From Bacilli bacterium (GTDB lineage: Bacteria > Bacillota_I > Bacilli_A > RF39 > UBA660): 64,000 bases of DNA. Below the pieces are notes generated by a model. The model was not told the origin of the DNA. It saw nothing but the letters and a program-made list of their open reading frames with translations, and ran no database searches. The DNA is taken from NCBI GenBank assembly GCA_017544165.1, contig JAFYER010000005.1, positions 1 to 64,000 on the forward strand. Direction: 5' to 3'. Position numbers and translations under genes: made by a program. The number at the start of each line of letters is the position of its first letter. The first letter of the stretch is position 1. Positions 34,286 to 43,639 of this stretch are shown in pieces.

Positions 34286-36841
34286 ATGAAAAAAATTGTA
34301 TTAATTGATGGAAATAATTTAATGTTTAGATCTTATTATGCTACAGCTTATAGTGGAAAAATTATGAAGAATAGTAAAGACTTTCCAACTAATGCTCTAT
34401 ATGGTTTTATTAGCATGATAAATAAGATTATCGAAGAGGAAAAACCTGAGTATATGGCTGTTGCCTTTGATATTGGTAAAAATTTTCGTAAAAAAGAATT
34501 TTCTTTTTATAAGGAAGGAAGACAGCAAACTCCGGATGAACTAAAAATGCAAATGCCTGTTGCAAGAACTATTTTGGATGCTATGGGAATTAAGCATTTA
34601 GAATTAGAACCTTATGAAGCAGATGATATTATAGGTTCTTTAGTAAAAAAAGCCACTCTTGATAATGACTTTGTTTCTACAATTGTTTCTAGTGATAAAG
34701 ATTTACTACAATTAATCAATTTTGAAACTGATATTAAGCTATTAAAACAAACTGGTTATATTCGCTATGATGAAACTTCTTTCAAAGAATCTTATGGAAT
34801 AGAACCAATTAGAATAATTGATTTAAAAGCCTTAATGGGTGATAGTTCTGATAATATTCCAGGTGTCAAAGGAATAGGCGAAAAGACTGCTTTAAAACTA
34901 TTGCAAGAATATGGTAGCCTTGAGGGAGTTTATGATAATATCGACAATATTAAAGGCAGTGTTCATGATAAATTAGTTAATGACAAAGAAAATGCTTTTA
35001 TGTCTCAAAAAATAGCTACCATATATTTAGATGTCCCTTTGGAAGTAAGCCTTGATGATTTAAAATATGCTGGCGCTAATGAAGAAGAGCTTCATAGAAT
35101 ATATACTGAACTTGAGTTCGTTTCACTTTTGAAAAATTTAAATACTCAAAAAGAAGCACCTAAAGAAAAGATAATCACTGTTAATGATGATGTCAATGTT
35201 GTCCTTGAGGGTAAAGTATCATTATACTTAGAGTTAGATGACGATGTATATACAAAAGCAAATGTAATTGGGGCTGGAGTCTGTGATAGTAAATATAATT
35301 ATTATTTTGATGCAAACAATATAGGAAGATTAAAAGAAGTTTTAAAGGGCAAAGAGATTATCACTTATGATATAAAGAAAGATTTATACTTTTTAGATAA
35401 TAATTTTAAAAAGATTGATGATATTATGATTTCTGCTTACTTACTAGGTATCAATATTAAAGATGATGTTGCTTATTTAGCAAGTTTTGAAGGTATAAAC
35501 ATAGCTCCTAGAAATGATTTATTAAAACATAATGATTATGAAGGTTTAAAAAATGCAATTATTCAAAAGTGCCGATATATTTATCAAAAAAATGATGAAT
35601 TAATATCCAAGATGCATGAAGAAAATATTTATGAATTATATGCAAATATTGAAATGCCACTTTCTTTTGTTTTATCAAGTATGGAAAAAGAGGGCATTTG
35701 TGTTGATAGCAATGTTTTAAATAAACAAGGTGCTGAAATATCAAAAAGAATCGAAGAAGTCACTAAAGAAATTTATAATCTTGCCGGTCAGGAATTTAAT
35801 ATATCTTCGGTTGTTCAACTTGGAAACATTTTATTTGAAAAACTAGCGATTGCCAAGGGAAGGAAAAATAAAACGGGTTATAAAACTGATGTCGATACTT
35901 TAGAAAAACTTGTAGATAAGCATCCAATTATACCTCTTATATTAGAGTATCGCAACCTAACCAAATTAAAGTCTACTTATATCGAAGGTTTAATAAACAC
36001 TATTCATGATGATCATAAAATTCATACAATTTTTAAGCAAACAATTGCTAGAACGGGAAGACTATCATCGATTGAACCCAACTTACAAAATATACCAGTT
36101 AGATATGAACTTGGTAAACAAATTAGAAAAGCATTTATTCCCCATAATGATTTGTTTTTAAGTTGTGATTATTCGCAAATTGAACTTAGGATACTTGCTC
36201 ATGTTACATCTTGTAAAGCAATGATTGATACATTTGCCAATGATGGCGATATTCATGCTAAGGTAGCAGCCGACATTAATGGAGTTGACATTAAAGATGT
36301 TACTAAAGAAATGCGGTCTAAAGCCAAAGCTGTTATTTTTGGTATTGTTTATGGAATAAGTGGTTTTGGTTTAGGAGAAAATCTTCATATATCAAAAAAA
36401 GAAGCGGACTTCTTTATTAATAAATATTATGAGCTTTATCCTGAAGTTAGAAAATATATGGATGATACTATTAAAACTGTCAAAGAAACAGGTTATGTTA
36501 CGACCCTTTTTAATCGGAAAAGGGTAATTGATGAAATTCATAATGCCAATTATATGATTAGACAAATGGGTGAGAGAATGGCTATTAACACACCAATTCA
36601 AGGAACTGCTGCCGATATCATTAAAATAGCTATGATAAAAGTTTATCAAAATATCAATGAAAAAAATTTAAAAAGTAAAATGATATTACAAATCCATGAT
36701 GAATTAATATTTGATGTATGTAAAGATGAACTTGATGCTTTAGAAAAAATTGTTAAAGATACCATGGAAAATGTTGTGAATCTAGTTGTACCATTAAAAG
36801 TAAGTACCGATGTCGGTAAAAACTGGTATGAAACCAAATAA
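34286..36841 (+). CDS. polA: DNA polymerase I
   Basis: An 851-residue family A polymerase for repair and Okazaki-fragment processing. The N-terminal 5'-3' exonuclease (1-290) has LIDGNNLMFRSYYA, EADDIIGSL and MGDSSDNIPGVKGIGEKTA. The central 3'-5' exonuclease domain is degenerate (the expected DxE reads LYLELDD without the later metal ligands), as in Bacillus. The polymerase domain has LSCDYSQIELRILAH, the O-helix region RSKAKAVIFGIVYG and IHDELIFDV. It starts an operon with murL and mutM. Confidence 0.96.
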   Translation: MKKIVLIDGNNLMFRSYYATAYSGKIMKNSKDFPTNALYGFISMINKIIEEEKPEYMAVAFDIGKNFRKKEFSFYKEGRQQTPDELKMQMPVARTILDAMGIKHLELEPYEADDIIGSLVKKATLDNDFVSTIVSSDKDLLQLINFETDIKLLKQTGYIRYDETSFKESYGIEPIRIIDLKALMGDSSDNIPGVKGIGEKTALKLLQEYGSLEGVYDNIDNIKGSVHDKLVNDKENAFMSQKIATIYLDVPLEVSLDDLKYAGANEEELHRIYTELEFVSLLKNLNTQKEAPKEKIITVNDDVNVVLEGKVSLYLELDDDVYTKANVIGAGVCDSKYNYYFDANNIGRLKEVLKGKEIITYDIKKDLYFLDNNFKKIDDIMISAYLLGINIKDDVAYLASFEGINIAPRNDLLKHNDYEGLKNAIIQKCRYIYQKNDELISKMHEENIYELYANIEMPLSFVLSSMEKEGICVDSNVLNKQGAEISKRIEEVTKEIYNLAGQEFNISSVVQLGNILFEKLAIAKGRKNKTGYKTDVDTLEKLVDKHPIIPLILEYRNLTKLKSTYIEGLINTIHDDHKIHTIFKQTIARTGRLSSIEPNLQNIPVRYELGKQIRKAFIPHNDLFLSCDYSQIELRILAHVTSCKAMIDTFANDGDIHAKVAADINGVDIKDVTKEMRSKAKAVIFGIVYGISGFGLGENLHISKKEADFFINKYYELYPEVRKYMDDTIKTVKETGYVTTLFNRKRVIDEIHNANYMIRQMGERMAINTPIQGTAADIIKIAMIKVYQNINEKNLKSKMILQIHDELIFDVCKDELDALEKIVKDTMENVVNLVVPLKVSTDVGKNWYETK

Positions 36842-36850
36842 GGAGGCTAT

Positions 36851-38185
36851 ATGACTTATTTAGAAATAAAAGATAAATATCCAAAGTTTATATATGATAA
36901 ATACGAGATTAGTGAAAATGATGAAGAGATAAATATTACATATTATTTTGAAATACCTAATTTAGCTAAATTTACTCCTTCTCTAAAACTATTTAAAAAA
37001 GATATTGAAATTAATAATTTTAATAGAGATTTCTTTAATGACCTTGTATTTCATATAGGCCTTGTGGAATTAATTAGTTATTGGAAAGTTGCAATGCCTC
37101 ATGAAGTAGTTATTAATGCAGGTTATCTTGATGAAAATCAAATTAAATGGTTTAAGAAGCTTTATTATAATGGTCTAGGCGAATTTTTCTATCAAAATGA
37201 TATTCATATTTCTGAGGATGATTTTATGATAATTACTTGTTTTGGTAAAAAAAGTGCATATGAAGTAAACTACTTAGGAAATGGCAATTTAATACCCATC
37301 GGGGGTGGCAAAGATTCAATTGTTACAATCAATCTTTTAAAAGATTATTTAAGTAATTCTAAAGCTTTTATTATTAATCCAAAAGAAGTACATTTAGAGT
37401 GTGCTAAGAAAAGTAATCTTGATAGTATTATAGTTAATCGCTTTTTAGATAAAAGATTAATTGAACTTAATAGTGAAGGCTTTTTAAATGGCCATACACC
37501 ATTTTCTTCGCTTGTCTCTTTTGTTTCTTTACTTTCTGCTTATTTAGCAAATAAAAAATATATAGTTCTTTCTAATGAAGCAAGCGCTAACGAAGGCAAT
37601 GTTGTCGGAGAAAATGTCAATCATCAGTATTCTAAATCTTATGAATATGAATGCGATTTTAATAGTTATGTTGCAAATTATTTTAAAGTAGATATAAAGT
37701 ATTTTAGTTTATTAAGACCACTTTCTGAACTACAAATTGCATCGCTTTTTGCTAAATATAAAGAATATCATAGTACTTTTAAAAGCTGTAATGTTGGCAG
37801 CAAATCTCTTCCTTGGAAATGGTGCTGCTCTTGCCCAAAGTGCTTGTTTGTCTATATAATATTAAGTCCATTTTTAAAAAAAGAAGAACTCATTAATATT
37901 TTTGGTGAAGAGCTTTTTGCAAAGGAAGATTTACTAGAGACTTTCTTAGAACTTATCGGGAAAAGCAAGCATAAACCTTTTGAGTGTGTAGGAACTTATG
38001 AAGAGGTAAACTATTCTATATGTAAGACTATAAATAATTACGAAGGAAATCTTCCATATTTATTAGATTATTATAAAAATAATTATCCTTTAGAATATGA
38101 TGATAGTATTTTACATTGTTTTAATGATGAAAATAATGTTCCTTTGGAATATATTGATATAGTAAAAAGGAGTATAAATGAATAA
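36851..38185 (+). CDS. murL: MurL-like UDP-MurNAc-L-Ala-L-Glu epimerase
   Basis: A 444-residue protein matching the MurL family, which epimerises the terminal L-Glu of UDP-MurNAc-L-Ala-L-Glu to D-Glu in an ATP-dependent reaction first shown in Xanthomonas. The ATP loop is IPIGGGKDSIVT; other family blocks are EGFLNGHTPFSSLVSF, VLSNEASANEGN, NHQYSKSYEYE, SLLRPLSELQIA, WCCSCPKCLFVY with its Cys cluster and KPFECVGTYEE. It overlaps a MurD2-like ligase by eight bases, the same pairing as in organisms using this route. I rely on remembered family motifs, not a database hit. Confidence 0.82.
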   Translation: MTYLEIKDKYPKFIYDKYEISENDEEINITYYFEIPNLAKFTPSLKLFKKDIEINNFNRDFFNDLVFHIGLVELISYWKVAMPHEVVINAGYLDENQIKWFKKLYYNGLGEFFYQNDIHISEDDFMIITCFGKKSAYEVNYLGNGNLIPIGGGKDSIVTINLLKDYLSNSKAFIINPKEVHLECAKKSNLDSIIVNRFLDKRLIELNSEGFLNGHTPFSSLVSFVSLLSAYLANKKYIVLSNEASANEGNVVGENVNHQYSKSYEYECDFNSYVANYFKVDIKYFSLLRPLSELQIASLFAKYKEYHSTFKSCNVGSKSLPWKWCCSCPKCLFVYIILSPFLKKEELINIFGEELFAKEDLLETFLELIGKSKHKPFECVGTYEEVNYSICKTINNYEGNLPYLLDYYKNNYPLEYDDSILHCFNDENNVPLEYIDIVKRSINE

Positions 38186-39497
38186 TTTTAAAGATAAAAA
38201 AATAGTTATTTTAGGTTTTGGTAAGGAAGGCCTTTCAACTTACGAGTATATTCGAAAGTACGAAAAAGAAATGCCTTTAGTTATCATGGATAATAAATAT
38301 CAAGATATTAAAATTGAGGATAAAAATGTTTTAGTTATGGATATTAACTATGATGATTTAAAGGATTATGATTTAATATTTAAATCACCAGGTATATCTT
38401 TTAAAGGGATGGATATTTCCTCTTTTAAAGATAAAATAACTTCACAGCTCGAGTATTTTCTAGAAAATAAAAAAGGATATGTAGTAGGAATTACAGGTAC
38501 AAAAGGCAAAAGCACAACATCATCTTTAATTTATAGTATTATTAATAATCAAGGTTATAAAACATTTTTGCTAGGTAATATTGGTAATCCTATTTTTGAT
38601 GTAATGGACGATATTGATGAAGAAAGTTATGTTGTAATTGAAATGTCTTCGCATCAACTTGAATATGTAACTAAATCTCCAGATATAGCTATTATTTTAA
38701 ATCTTTTCGAAGAGCATTTAGATCATTATGATAGTTTAGATGCTTATTATAAAGCTAAGCTAAATATTGCTAAATTTCAAGGCAAAGATGACTATTTTTT
38801 ATATTCCTCTGATAATGAGGATTTAAAAAGTTATAAAAACTTTATCCAAACAGAGAGCCAAAAATATGATATAACTTTTGAAAAAAAGGATAGCTCTTAT
38901 GCATACATACTTGATAATTTTATAGTGGTTAATGATAATAAAGTGTTTGATTTAGATAATAAAATTAATCTTAAAGGAAGGCATAACGTAAAAGATATTA
39001 TGTTTGCTTTAACAGTAGCTAGCATATTAAATCTTGAGGAAGACAAAACCACAAAAGCAATATGCGAATTTAAACCATTACCACATCGTATGGAACTTGT
39101 CGGTACTTTTGATGGTATTACTTTTTATAATGATTCGATAGCCACAATTCCTGATGCAACAATTAATGCCATAAATAGTTTAGATAATATCGATACATTA
39201 ATACTTGGCGGAATGGATCGTAAAATTAGTTATGAGTATTTTATAGATTTTTTAAAGGATTCTAATATTAATAATTTCATATGTCTTCCAGATACGGGGC
39301 ATTACATTTACGAACAAATAAAAGATATTAAAAAGGCTTATAAAGTAGATAAGATGGAAGAAGCAGTTAAAATTGCTAAAAAAGTTACTAAAAAGGGATG
39401 TGTTTGTCTTCTTTCTCCGGCAGCATCTTCTTATGGTTTTTTTAAAAACTTTGAAGAACGGGGAAATAAATATAAAGAATTAATTGAAAGAAAGTAG
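38178..39497 (+). CDS. murD: MurD/MurD2-like UDP-MurNAc-L-Ala glutamate ligase
   Basis: A 439-residue Mur ligase adding glutamate to UDP-MurNAc-L-Ala. N-terminal UDP-binding fold (LGFGKEGLSTYEYI), ATP loop GITGTKGKSTTSSL (about 104-117), the EMSSHQLEY and NLFEEHLDHYDS segments, and the C-terminal ligase domain. The usual MurD string NDSKATN is NDSIATIP here and GGMDRKISYEYF replaces GGxDKGxDF; both changes fit MurD2, which uses L-Glu. Adjacent MurL supports that. A conventional D-Glu-adding MurD is the alternative. Confidence 0.85.
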   Translation: MNNFKDKKIVILGFGKEGLSTYEYIRKYEKEMPLVIMDNKYQDIKIEDKNVLVMDINYDDLKDYDLIFKSPGISFKGMDISSFKDKITSQLEYFLENKKGYVVGITGTKGKSTTSSLIYSIINNQGYKTFLLGNIGNPIFDVMDDIDEESYVVIEMSSHQLEYVTKSPDIAIILNLFEEHLDHYDSLDAYYKAKLNIAKFQGKDDYFLYSSDNEDLKSYKNFIQTESQKYDITFEKKDSSYAYILDNFIVVNDNKVFDLDNKINLKGRHNVKDIMFALTVASILNLEEDKTTKAICEFKPLPHRMELVGTFDGITFYNDSIATIPDATINAINSLDNIDTLILGGMDRKISYEYFIDFLKDSNINNFICLPDTGHYIYEQIKDIKKAYKVDKMEEAVKIAKKVTKKGCVCLLSPAASSYGFFKNFEERGNKYKELIERK

Positions 39498-39506
39498 TTG
39501 ATTTTT

Positions 39507-40304
39507 ATGCCAGAACTTGCAGAAGTTCAAACGGTTAGAGATACTTTAAAAAAACAAGTTTTACGTAAGAAAATTAAAGATATCAAAGTTTTATATGATA
39601 AGATAATTGAAAATGACTTGAATTATTTTAAAAATAATTTAATTAATAATGAGTTTATTGATATTAAAAGGAAAGGTAAATATCTTATATTTGAAACTGA
39701 AGATAAATATTTAATATCACATCTTCGGATGGAAGGCAAATATTTTATAAAAGGAAAAGACGAAGAAATACAAAAACATGAACATATTATTTTTTATTTT
39801 GATAATTTTACCCTCCGTTATCATGATACACGTAAATTTGGTAGGATGGAACTGATTAGTAAAGATAAATTAGAAAGTTATTTTAATAATTTGGGGCCTG
39901 ATGCTAATAGCGATGTAAATGCCGATTATCTATTTAAAAAGATTTCCAATAAAGATATACCATTAAAGACTCTATTATTAGATCAAAGTATAGTGGCAGG
40001 ATTAGGAAATATTTATGTTGATGAGGTTTTATATGCTTCGAAAATTAATCCTTATAGATTTGGAAGTAGTACTACTTTAAAAGACTGCCAAAATATTTTA
40101 TCAGCTTCAAAAGAAATACTTAATAATGCAATTAAATATAAAGGGACGACAATAAGATCTTATACATCCTCTTTAGGAGTATATGGGGAGTATCAAAATT
40201 TTTTGTGTGTTCATACAAAAGATTTTTGTAAATGCGGCGAAAAGATTAAAAAAGAGAAAATAGGGGGAAGAAGTACTTACTATTGTCCTAAATGTCAAAA
40301 ATAA
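39507..40304 (+). CDS. mutM: Formamidopyrimidine-DNA glycosylase
   Basis: A 265-residue base-excision enzyme removing oxidised purines and cleaving by beta/delta elimination. ATG 39507 is the only start that leaves the catalytic Pro2-Glu3 (PELAEVQTV) after Met removal; an upstream TTG at 39498 would bury it. Other motifs: RKGKYL with the catalytic Lys, DVNADYL, and the H2TH region QSIVAGLGNIYVDEVLY. The C-terminal zinc finger is odd: CKCG has one residue between the first cysteines rather than two, while the second pair CPKC is normal. Confidence 0.93.
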   Translation: MPELAEVQTVRDTLKKQVLRKKIKDIKVLYDKIIENDLNYFKNNLINNEFIDIKRKGKYLIFETEDKYLISHLRMEGKYFIKGKDEEIQKHEHIIFYFDNFTLRYHDTRKFGRMELISKDKLESYFNNLGPDANSDVNADYLFKKISNKDIPLKTLLLDQSIVAGLGNIYVDEVLYASKINPYRFGSSTTLKDCQNILSASKEILNNAIKYKGTTIRSYTSSLGVYGEYQNFLCVHTKDFCKCGEKIKKEKIGGRSTYYCPKCQK

Positions 40305-40314
40305 TAAGTTTAGT

Positions 40315-40343
40315 TTGTAAATATTTTTAACATTTAGTATAAT
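40315..40343 (+). promoter_or_regulatory. Promoter of rel
   Basis: TTGTAA (40315-40320), a 17-base spacer and TATAAT (40338-40343). The expected start near 40350 leaves a short leader containing GGAGGTG at 40376-40382. Confidence 0.65.
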
Positions 40344-40373
40344 AGGCAAGGTTATTATAAAATATTTTTTGTA

Positions 40374-42506
40374 ATGGAGGTGTTTATCATAACACTAGAA
40401 AGTTTAACAAGTAAAATTACAAACATTGATGATGTTTTGGAAATAGAGAAGGCATACAATTTTGCTAAAGAAGTCTTAGGCGATGCCAAAAGAAAAAACG
40501 GAGATACAGTAATTAATCATTGCCTAGAGGTTGCAAGTATTTTATTAGATTTAAATGTCGATACGCCAACAATTATCGCGAGTCTTTTGCATGAAGTAGA
40601 AATTTATGATGAAAATGCTGACGGTAAAATAAAAGAATTATTTGGCGAGGAAATACGCGTTATAGCAGCTTCGGTTTCAAAAATTAACCATTTAGAAATG
40701 ATGGACGAAAGCGAAAATAGTGCACTATATCTTCGCAAGGTAATGGTTGGACTTTGTGATGATGTTAGAGTATTATTTATTAAACTTGCTGATCGCCTCC
40801 ATAACATGCGGACGATGGGTTGCCTTTCAAAAGCACATCAAAAAAGTGTTGCCAATGAAACGCTTTCGGTTTTAGTTCCGATTGCCCATCGTTTAGGTAT
40901 TAATTCCATTAAAAGCGAGCTTGAAAATTTATGCTTATATTATTTGAAACCTGAAGTTTATAATGATATATTAGAAAAATTAAATGATACAACTTCGGAA
41001 TTAAACGGATATTTACAAGAAATGAAAGAAAGCATTTCGCATATTCTTAGCGATGCTGGGATTAAATTCGAGATTAAGGGTCGGGTTAAAAGCATTTATA
41101 GTATTTATAATAAGCTTTCAAACGGCAAAAAATGGGAAGATATTTATGATATTTTAGCACTTAGAGTATTTGTCGATAAAGAAAGTGATTGTTATGCCGC
41201 GGTGGGAGCAATACACGCAAAATATCGTCCTGTTCAAAATCGTTTCAAGGATTATATCGCGGTTCCAAAAGAAAATATGTATCAATCGCTTCATACAACT
41301 GTTTTTGGGGAGGGCGGAAGGTTTTATGAGATTCAAATTAGAACTTACGAGATGGATGAAATAGCTGAAAAAGGTATTGCCTCACATTGGTCATATAAGG
41401 AAAAAGGAACCAAGAAAATTCAATCAATGATGGAACAAAAACTTGAATTATACCGCAGTATTATTGAAAATTCAGAAATGAATGAAGATAAAGACTTTGC
41501 GAAACTAATTGATGATGATATTTTATCTGATCTAATATATGTTTTCACTCCAAAGGGAGATGTTGTAGAGCTTCCTAAGGGTTCAACGCCTATAGATTTT
41601 GCTTATCGTATTCACTCAAAAGTTGGTGATACTATGGTTGGAGCTATCGTAAATGATCAAATGGTTCCTATAAGTAGTGAACTTAAGGACAATGACATTG
41701 TCAAAATTATGACTAATTCAAATTCGACTCCGAATAAAGACTGGCTAAATATTGTTAAGACTTCACAGGCTAAAAATAAGATTAAAGCCTTCTTTTCAAA
41801 AATTGATAAGGAGGAGTATATTGCCAAAGGCAAGGATATACTTGAAAAAGAATTGCGCAAAAGGAAACTTAACATTAATGATATTTTATCAAATGAGAAT
41901 ATTGAAAAGCTTTGTAAAGGTCTTAAATTAAAGGATTTAGATGATATCTATGTTTCAATTGGTTCATTTCGTTATACAGCTGGATTCATAATTAATTATG
42001 TAACAGTAGGCGATGCGGAAGATACATTAGTAATTAAATTGGAAGAATCATATACTCCGCGTAATACTGTTTCAAATAGTGATAGTAAAAGTGATATTTT
42101 GGTAGATGGCAAGTCTTCAATTCTTACCCATTTAGCACTATGTTGTAATCCTATTAATGGTGACGATATTATAGGGATTATTACTAGAACTGGTGGTATA
42201 TCTGTTCACCGTAGCACCTGTAAAAATGTCGAAAAAGATTCAGATAAACTAGTAAATGTAGAGTGGGTGAATGTTACTGGAACGACTTATGTTGCAAAAT
42301 TAATTGTTTCTACGAGTACGGATAAGTCAGAACTATCTGATTTAATTGCGGTTATCACAAGTGAAAATGTGAATATAATTAATATCAATATTCAAAAAGA
42401 TGGTTTATATCATATAGAATTAAAAGTAAAAAATATTGATGAACTAAATAATATCATTAAAAACATTCGCAAGCTTAGATATGTAAAGGATGTAGAAAGA
42501 ATATGA
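40374..42506 (+). CDS. rel: RelA/SpoT-type (p)ppGpp synthetase with degenerate hydrolase motif
   Basis: A 710-residue long RSH protein. The HD domain (about 40-190) reads LLHEVEIYD at the metal and catalytic site where hydrolases have HDxxED (His73 kept, Asp changed to Glu74), although LADRLHNM is intact; hydrolysis is probably lost or weak. The synthetase has GRVKSIYSIYNKL, FKDYIAVPKENMYQSLHTTV and EIQIRTYEMDEIAEKGIASHW. TGS (about 395-455, YVFTPKGDVVELP) and C-terminal ACT domains follow. The ATG at 40374 precedes a perfect GGAGGTG site, so translation may start at ATC 40386 or ATA 40389. It overlaps dtd by four bases. Confidence 0.9.
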   Translation: MEVFIITLESLTSKITNIDDVLEIEKAYNFAKEVLGDAKRKNGDTVINHCLEVASILLDLNVDTPTIIASLLHEVEIYDENADGKIKELFGEEIRVIAASVSKINHLEMMDESENSALYLRKVMVGLCDDVRVLFIKLADRLHNMRTMGCLSKAHQKSVANETLSVLVPIAHRLGINSIKSELENLCLYYLKPEVYNDILEKLNDTTSELNGYLQEMKESISHILSDAGIKFEIKGRVKSIYSIYNKLSNGKKWEDIYDILALRVFVDKESDCYAAVGAIHAKYRPVQNRFKDYIAVPKENMYQSLHTTVFGEGGRFYEIQIRTYEMDEIAEKGIASHWSYKEKGTKKIQSMMEQKLELYRSIIENSEMNEDKDFAKLIDDDILSDLIYVFTPKGDVVELPKGSTPIDFAYRIHSKVGDTMVGAIVNDQMVPISSELKDNDIVKIMTNSNSTPNKDWLNIVKTSQAKNKIKAFFSKIDKEEYIAKGKDILEKELRKRKLNINDILSNENIEKLCKGLKLKDLDDIYVSIGSFRYTAGFIINYVTVGDAEDTLVIKLEESYTPRNTVSNSDSKSDILVDGKSSILTHLALCCNPINGDDIIGIITRTGGISVHRSTCKNVEKDSDKLVNVEWVNVTGTTYVAKLIVSTSTDKSELSDLIAVITSENVNIININIQKDGLYHIELKVKNIDELNNIIKNIRKLRYVKDVERI

Positions 42507-42946
42507 AAGTAGTTATTCAAAGATGCCAAAATGCTAGTGTATCTATAGATGGTAAGGTTTTTAATCATATCGATAAAGGTTTTACTGTATTAGTAGGTTT
42601 TACGCAAGATGATACTTCTTATGACATAGATTATATAGTTAAGAAAATTATAAATCTTAGAGTTTTTGATGATGAAAATGGTATTATGAATAAATCAATT
42701 CTCGATGAAGGTGGAAGTGTTTTATCAATTTCCCAATTTACTTTATATGCAGATACTAAAAAAGGAAATCGGCCTTCATATTTTAAAGCCTTAAATGGTA
42801 GCGAATCGATTAAACTATATGAAGAGTTTAATAATAAACTTGGTCAATATATAAAGGTTTTACCAGGTATTTTTGGGGCGGATATGAAAGTATCGCTTGT
42901 TAATGATGGGCCTGTTACCATTATTATTGATTCAAAGGAAAAATAG
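42503..42946 (+). CDS. dtd: D-aminoacyl-tRNA deacylase
   Basis: A 147-residue enzyme that hydrolyses D-amino acids from tRNA. It has the two family signatures: SQFTLYADTKKGNRPSY (about 76-92) and the Gly-Pro motif NDGPVTIIID at the C-terminus that enforces chirality. Coupled to rel by an ATGA overlap, an order common in Bacillota. Confidence 0.95.
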   Translation: MKVVIQRCQNASVSIDGKVFNHIDKGFTVLVGFTQDDTSYDIDYIVKKIINLRVFDDENGIMNKSILDEGGSVLSISQFTLYADTKKGNRPSYFKALNGSESIKLYEEFNNKLGQYIKVLPGIFGADMKVSLVNDGPVTIIIDSKEK

Positions 42947-42991
42947 CATATATTTTAAAATGTAGTCATATCATTTAATGGAGATGATTTG

Positions 42992-43639
42992 ATGAAATGT
43001 ATTATTCCTTTTGAAAGTAAGGTTAAGTTTGATTACCCAGTAAAAGAAATTTGTAGTATTTCTCTTGAACATGAAATTACTAAAAATGACGATGAATTAC
43101 TGGGTAATTTTTTTATAAGTGGAACTTGCAAGGAACATGAGCTATCCATAAATACAAACGAATATAAATTTACTATTCCGTTTTCTTTAGAGTATACAAA
43201 TAAAATTGATCCAAATACAATAAGTTTTAATATTGATAATTTTACTTACGATTTAAATGATAGTGAATTAACTGTCAAAATTGATTATGAAATATCTGCT
43301 GATGATATTAAAGAAGAAGATCCATATGAACTCATAGATAATGAGTATCGGCAAATAGATGAAAAAGAGGAAGTCCCTGAGGAAAAAGAGGAAGAAGTAA
43401 ATGATTATATCGAAGTTAGGGACGATAGTAACATTATTTATGACGTAAAAAATGATATAGCAAGTTTAAATGCCGAGGATGATTATGCTATTTATCATAT
43501 TCATTATAAAAAAAATGAAGAGACCGTCGATAGTATATGTTCTTTTTATAAAATTAGTAAAGAAGACTTAATAAATGTAAACAAAACTGATAATATTGAT
43601 GACTTAAATATATATTTAATACCTGTGAAAGATGAATGA
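42992..43639 (+). CDS. SpoVID-like morphogenetic protein with possible LysM tail
   Basis: A 215-residue protein resembling spore-coat morphogenetic proteins of the SpoVID/SipL group. Residues 1-115 form a beta-rich domain (PFESKVKFDYPVKEICSISL, FSLEYTNKIDPNTISFNIDN), residues 116-155 are an acidic Glu-rich linker, and residues about 165-213 look like a LysM peptidoglycan-binding repeat (YAIYHIHYKKNEETVDSICS, then KISKEDLINVN). ATG 42992 has GGAG upstream. Much shorter than Bacillus SpoVID (575). It overlaps a YsxE-like gene, as spoVID is followed by ysxE in Bacillus. Confidence 0.62.
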   Translation: MKCIIPFESKVKFDYPVKEICSISLEHEITKNDDELLGNFFISGTCKEHELSINTNEYKFTIPFSLEYTNKIDPNTISFNIDNFTYDLNDSELTVKIDYEISADDIKEEDPYELIDNEYRQIDEKEEVPEEKEEEVNDYIEVRDDSNIIYDVKNDIASLNAEDDYAIYHIHYKKNEETVDSICSFYKISKEDLINVNKTDNIDDLNIYLIPVKDE

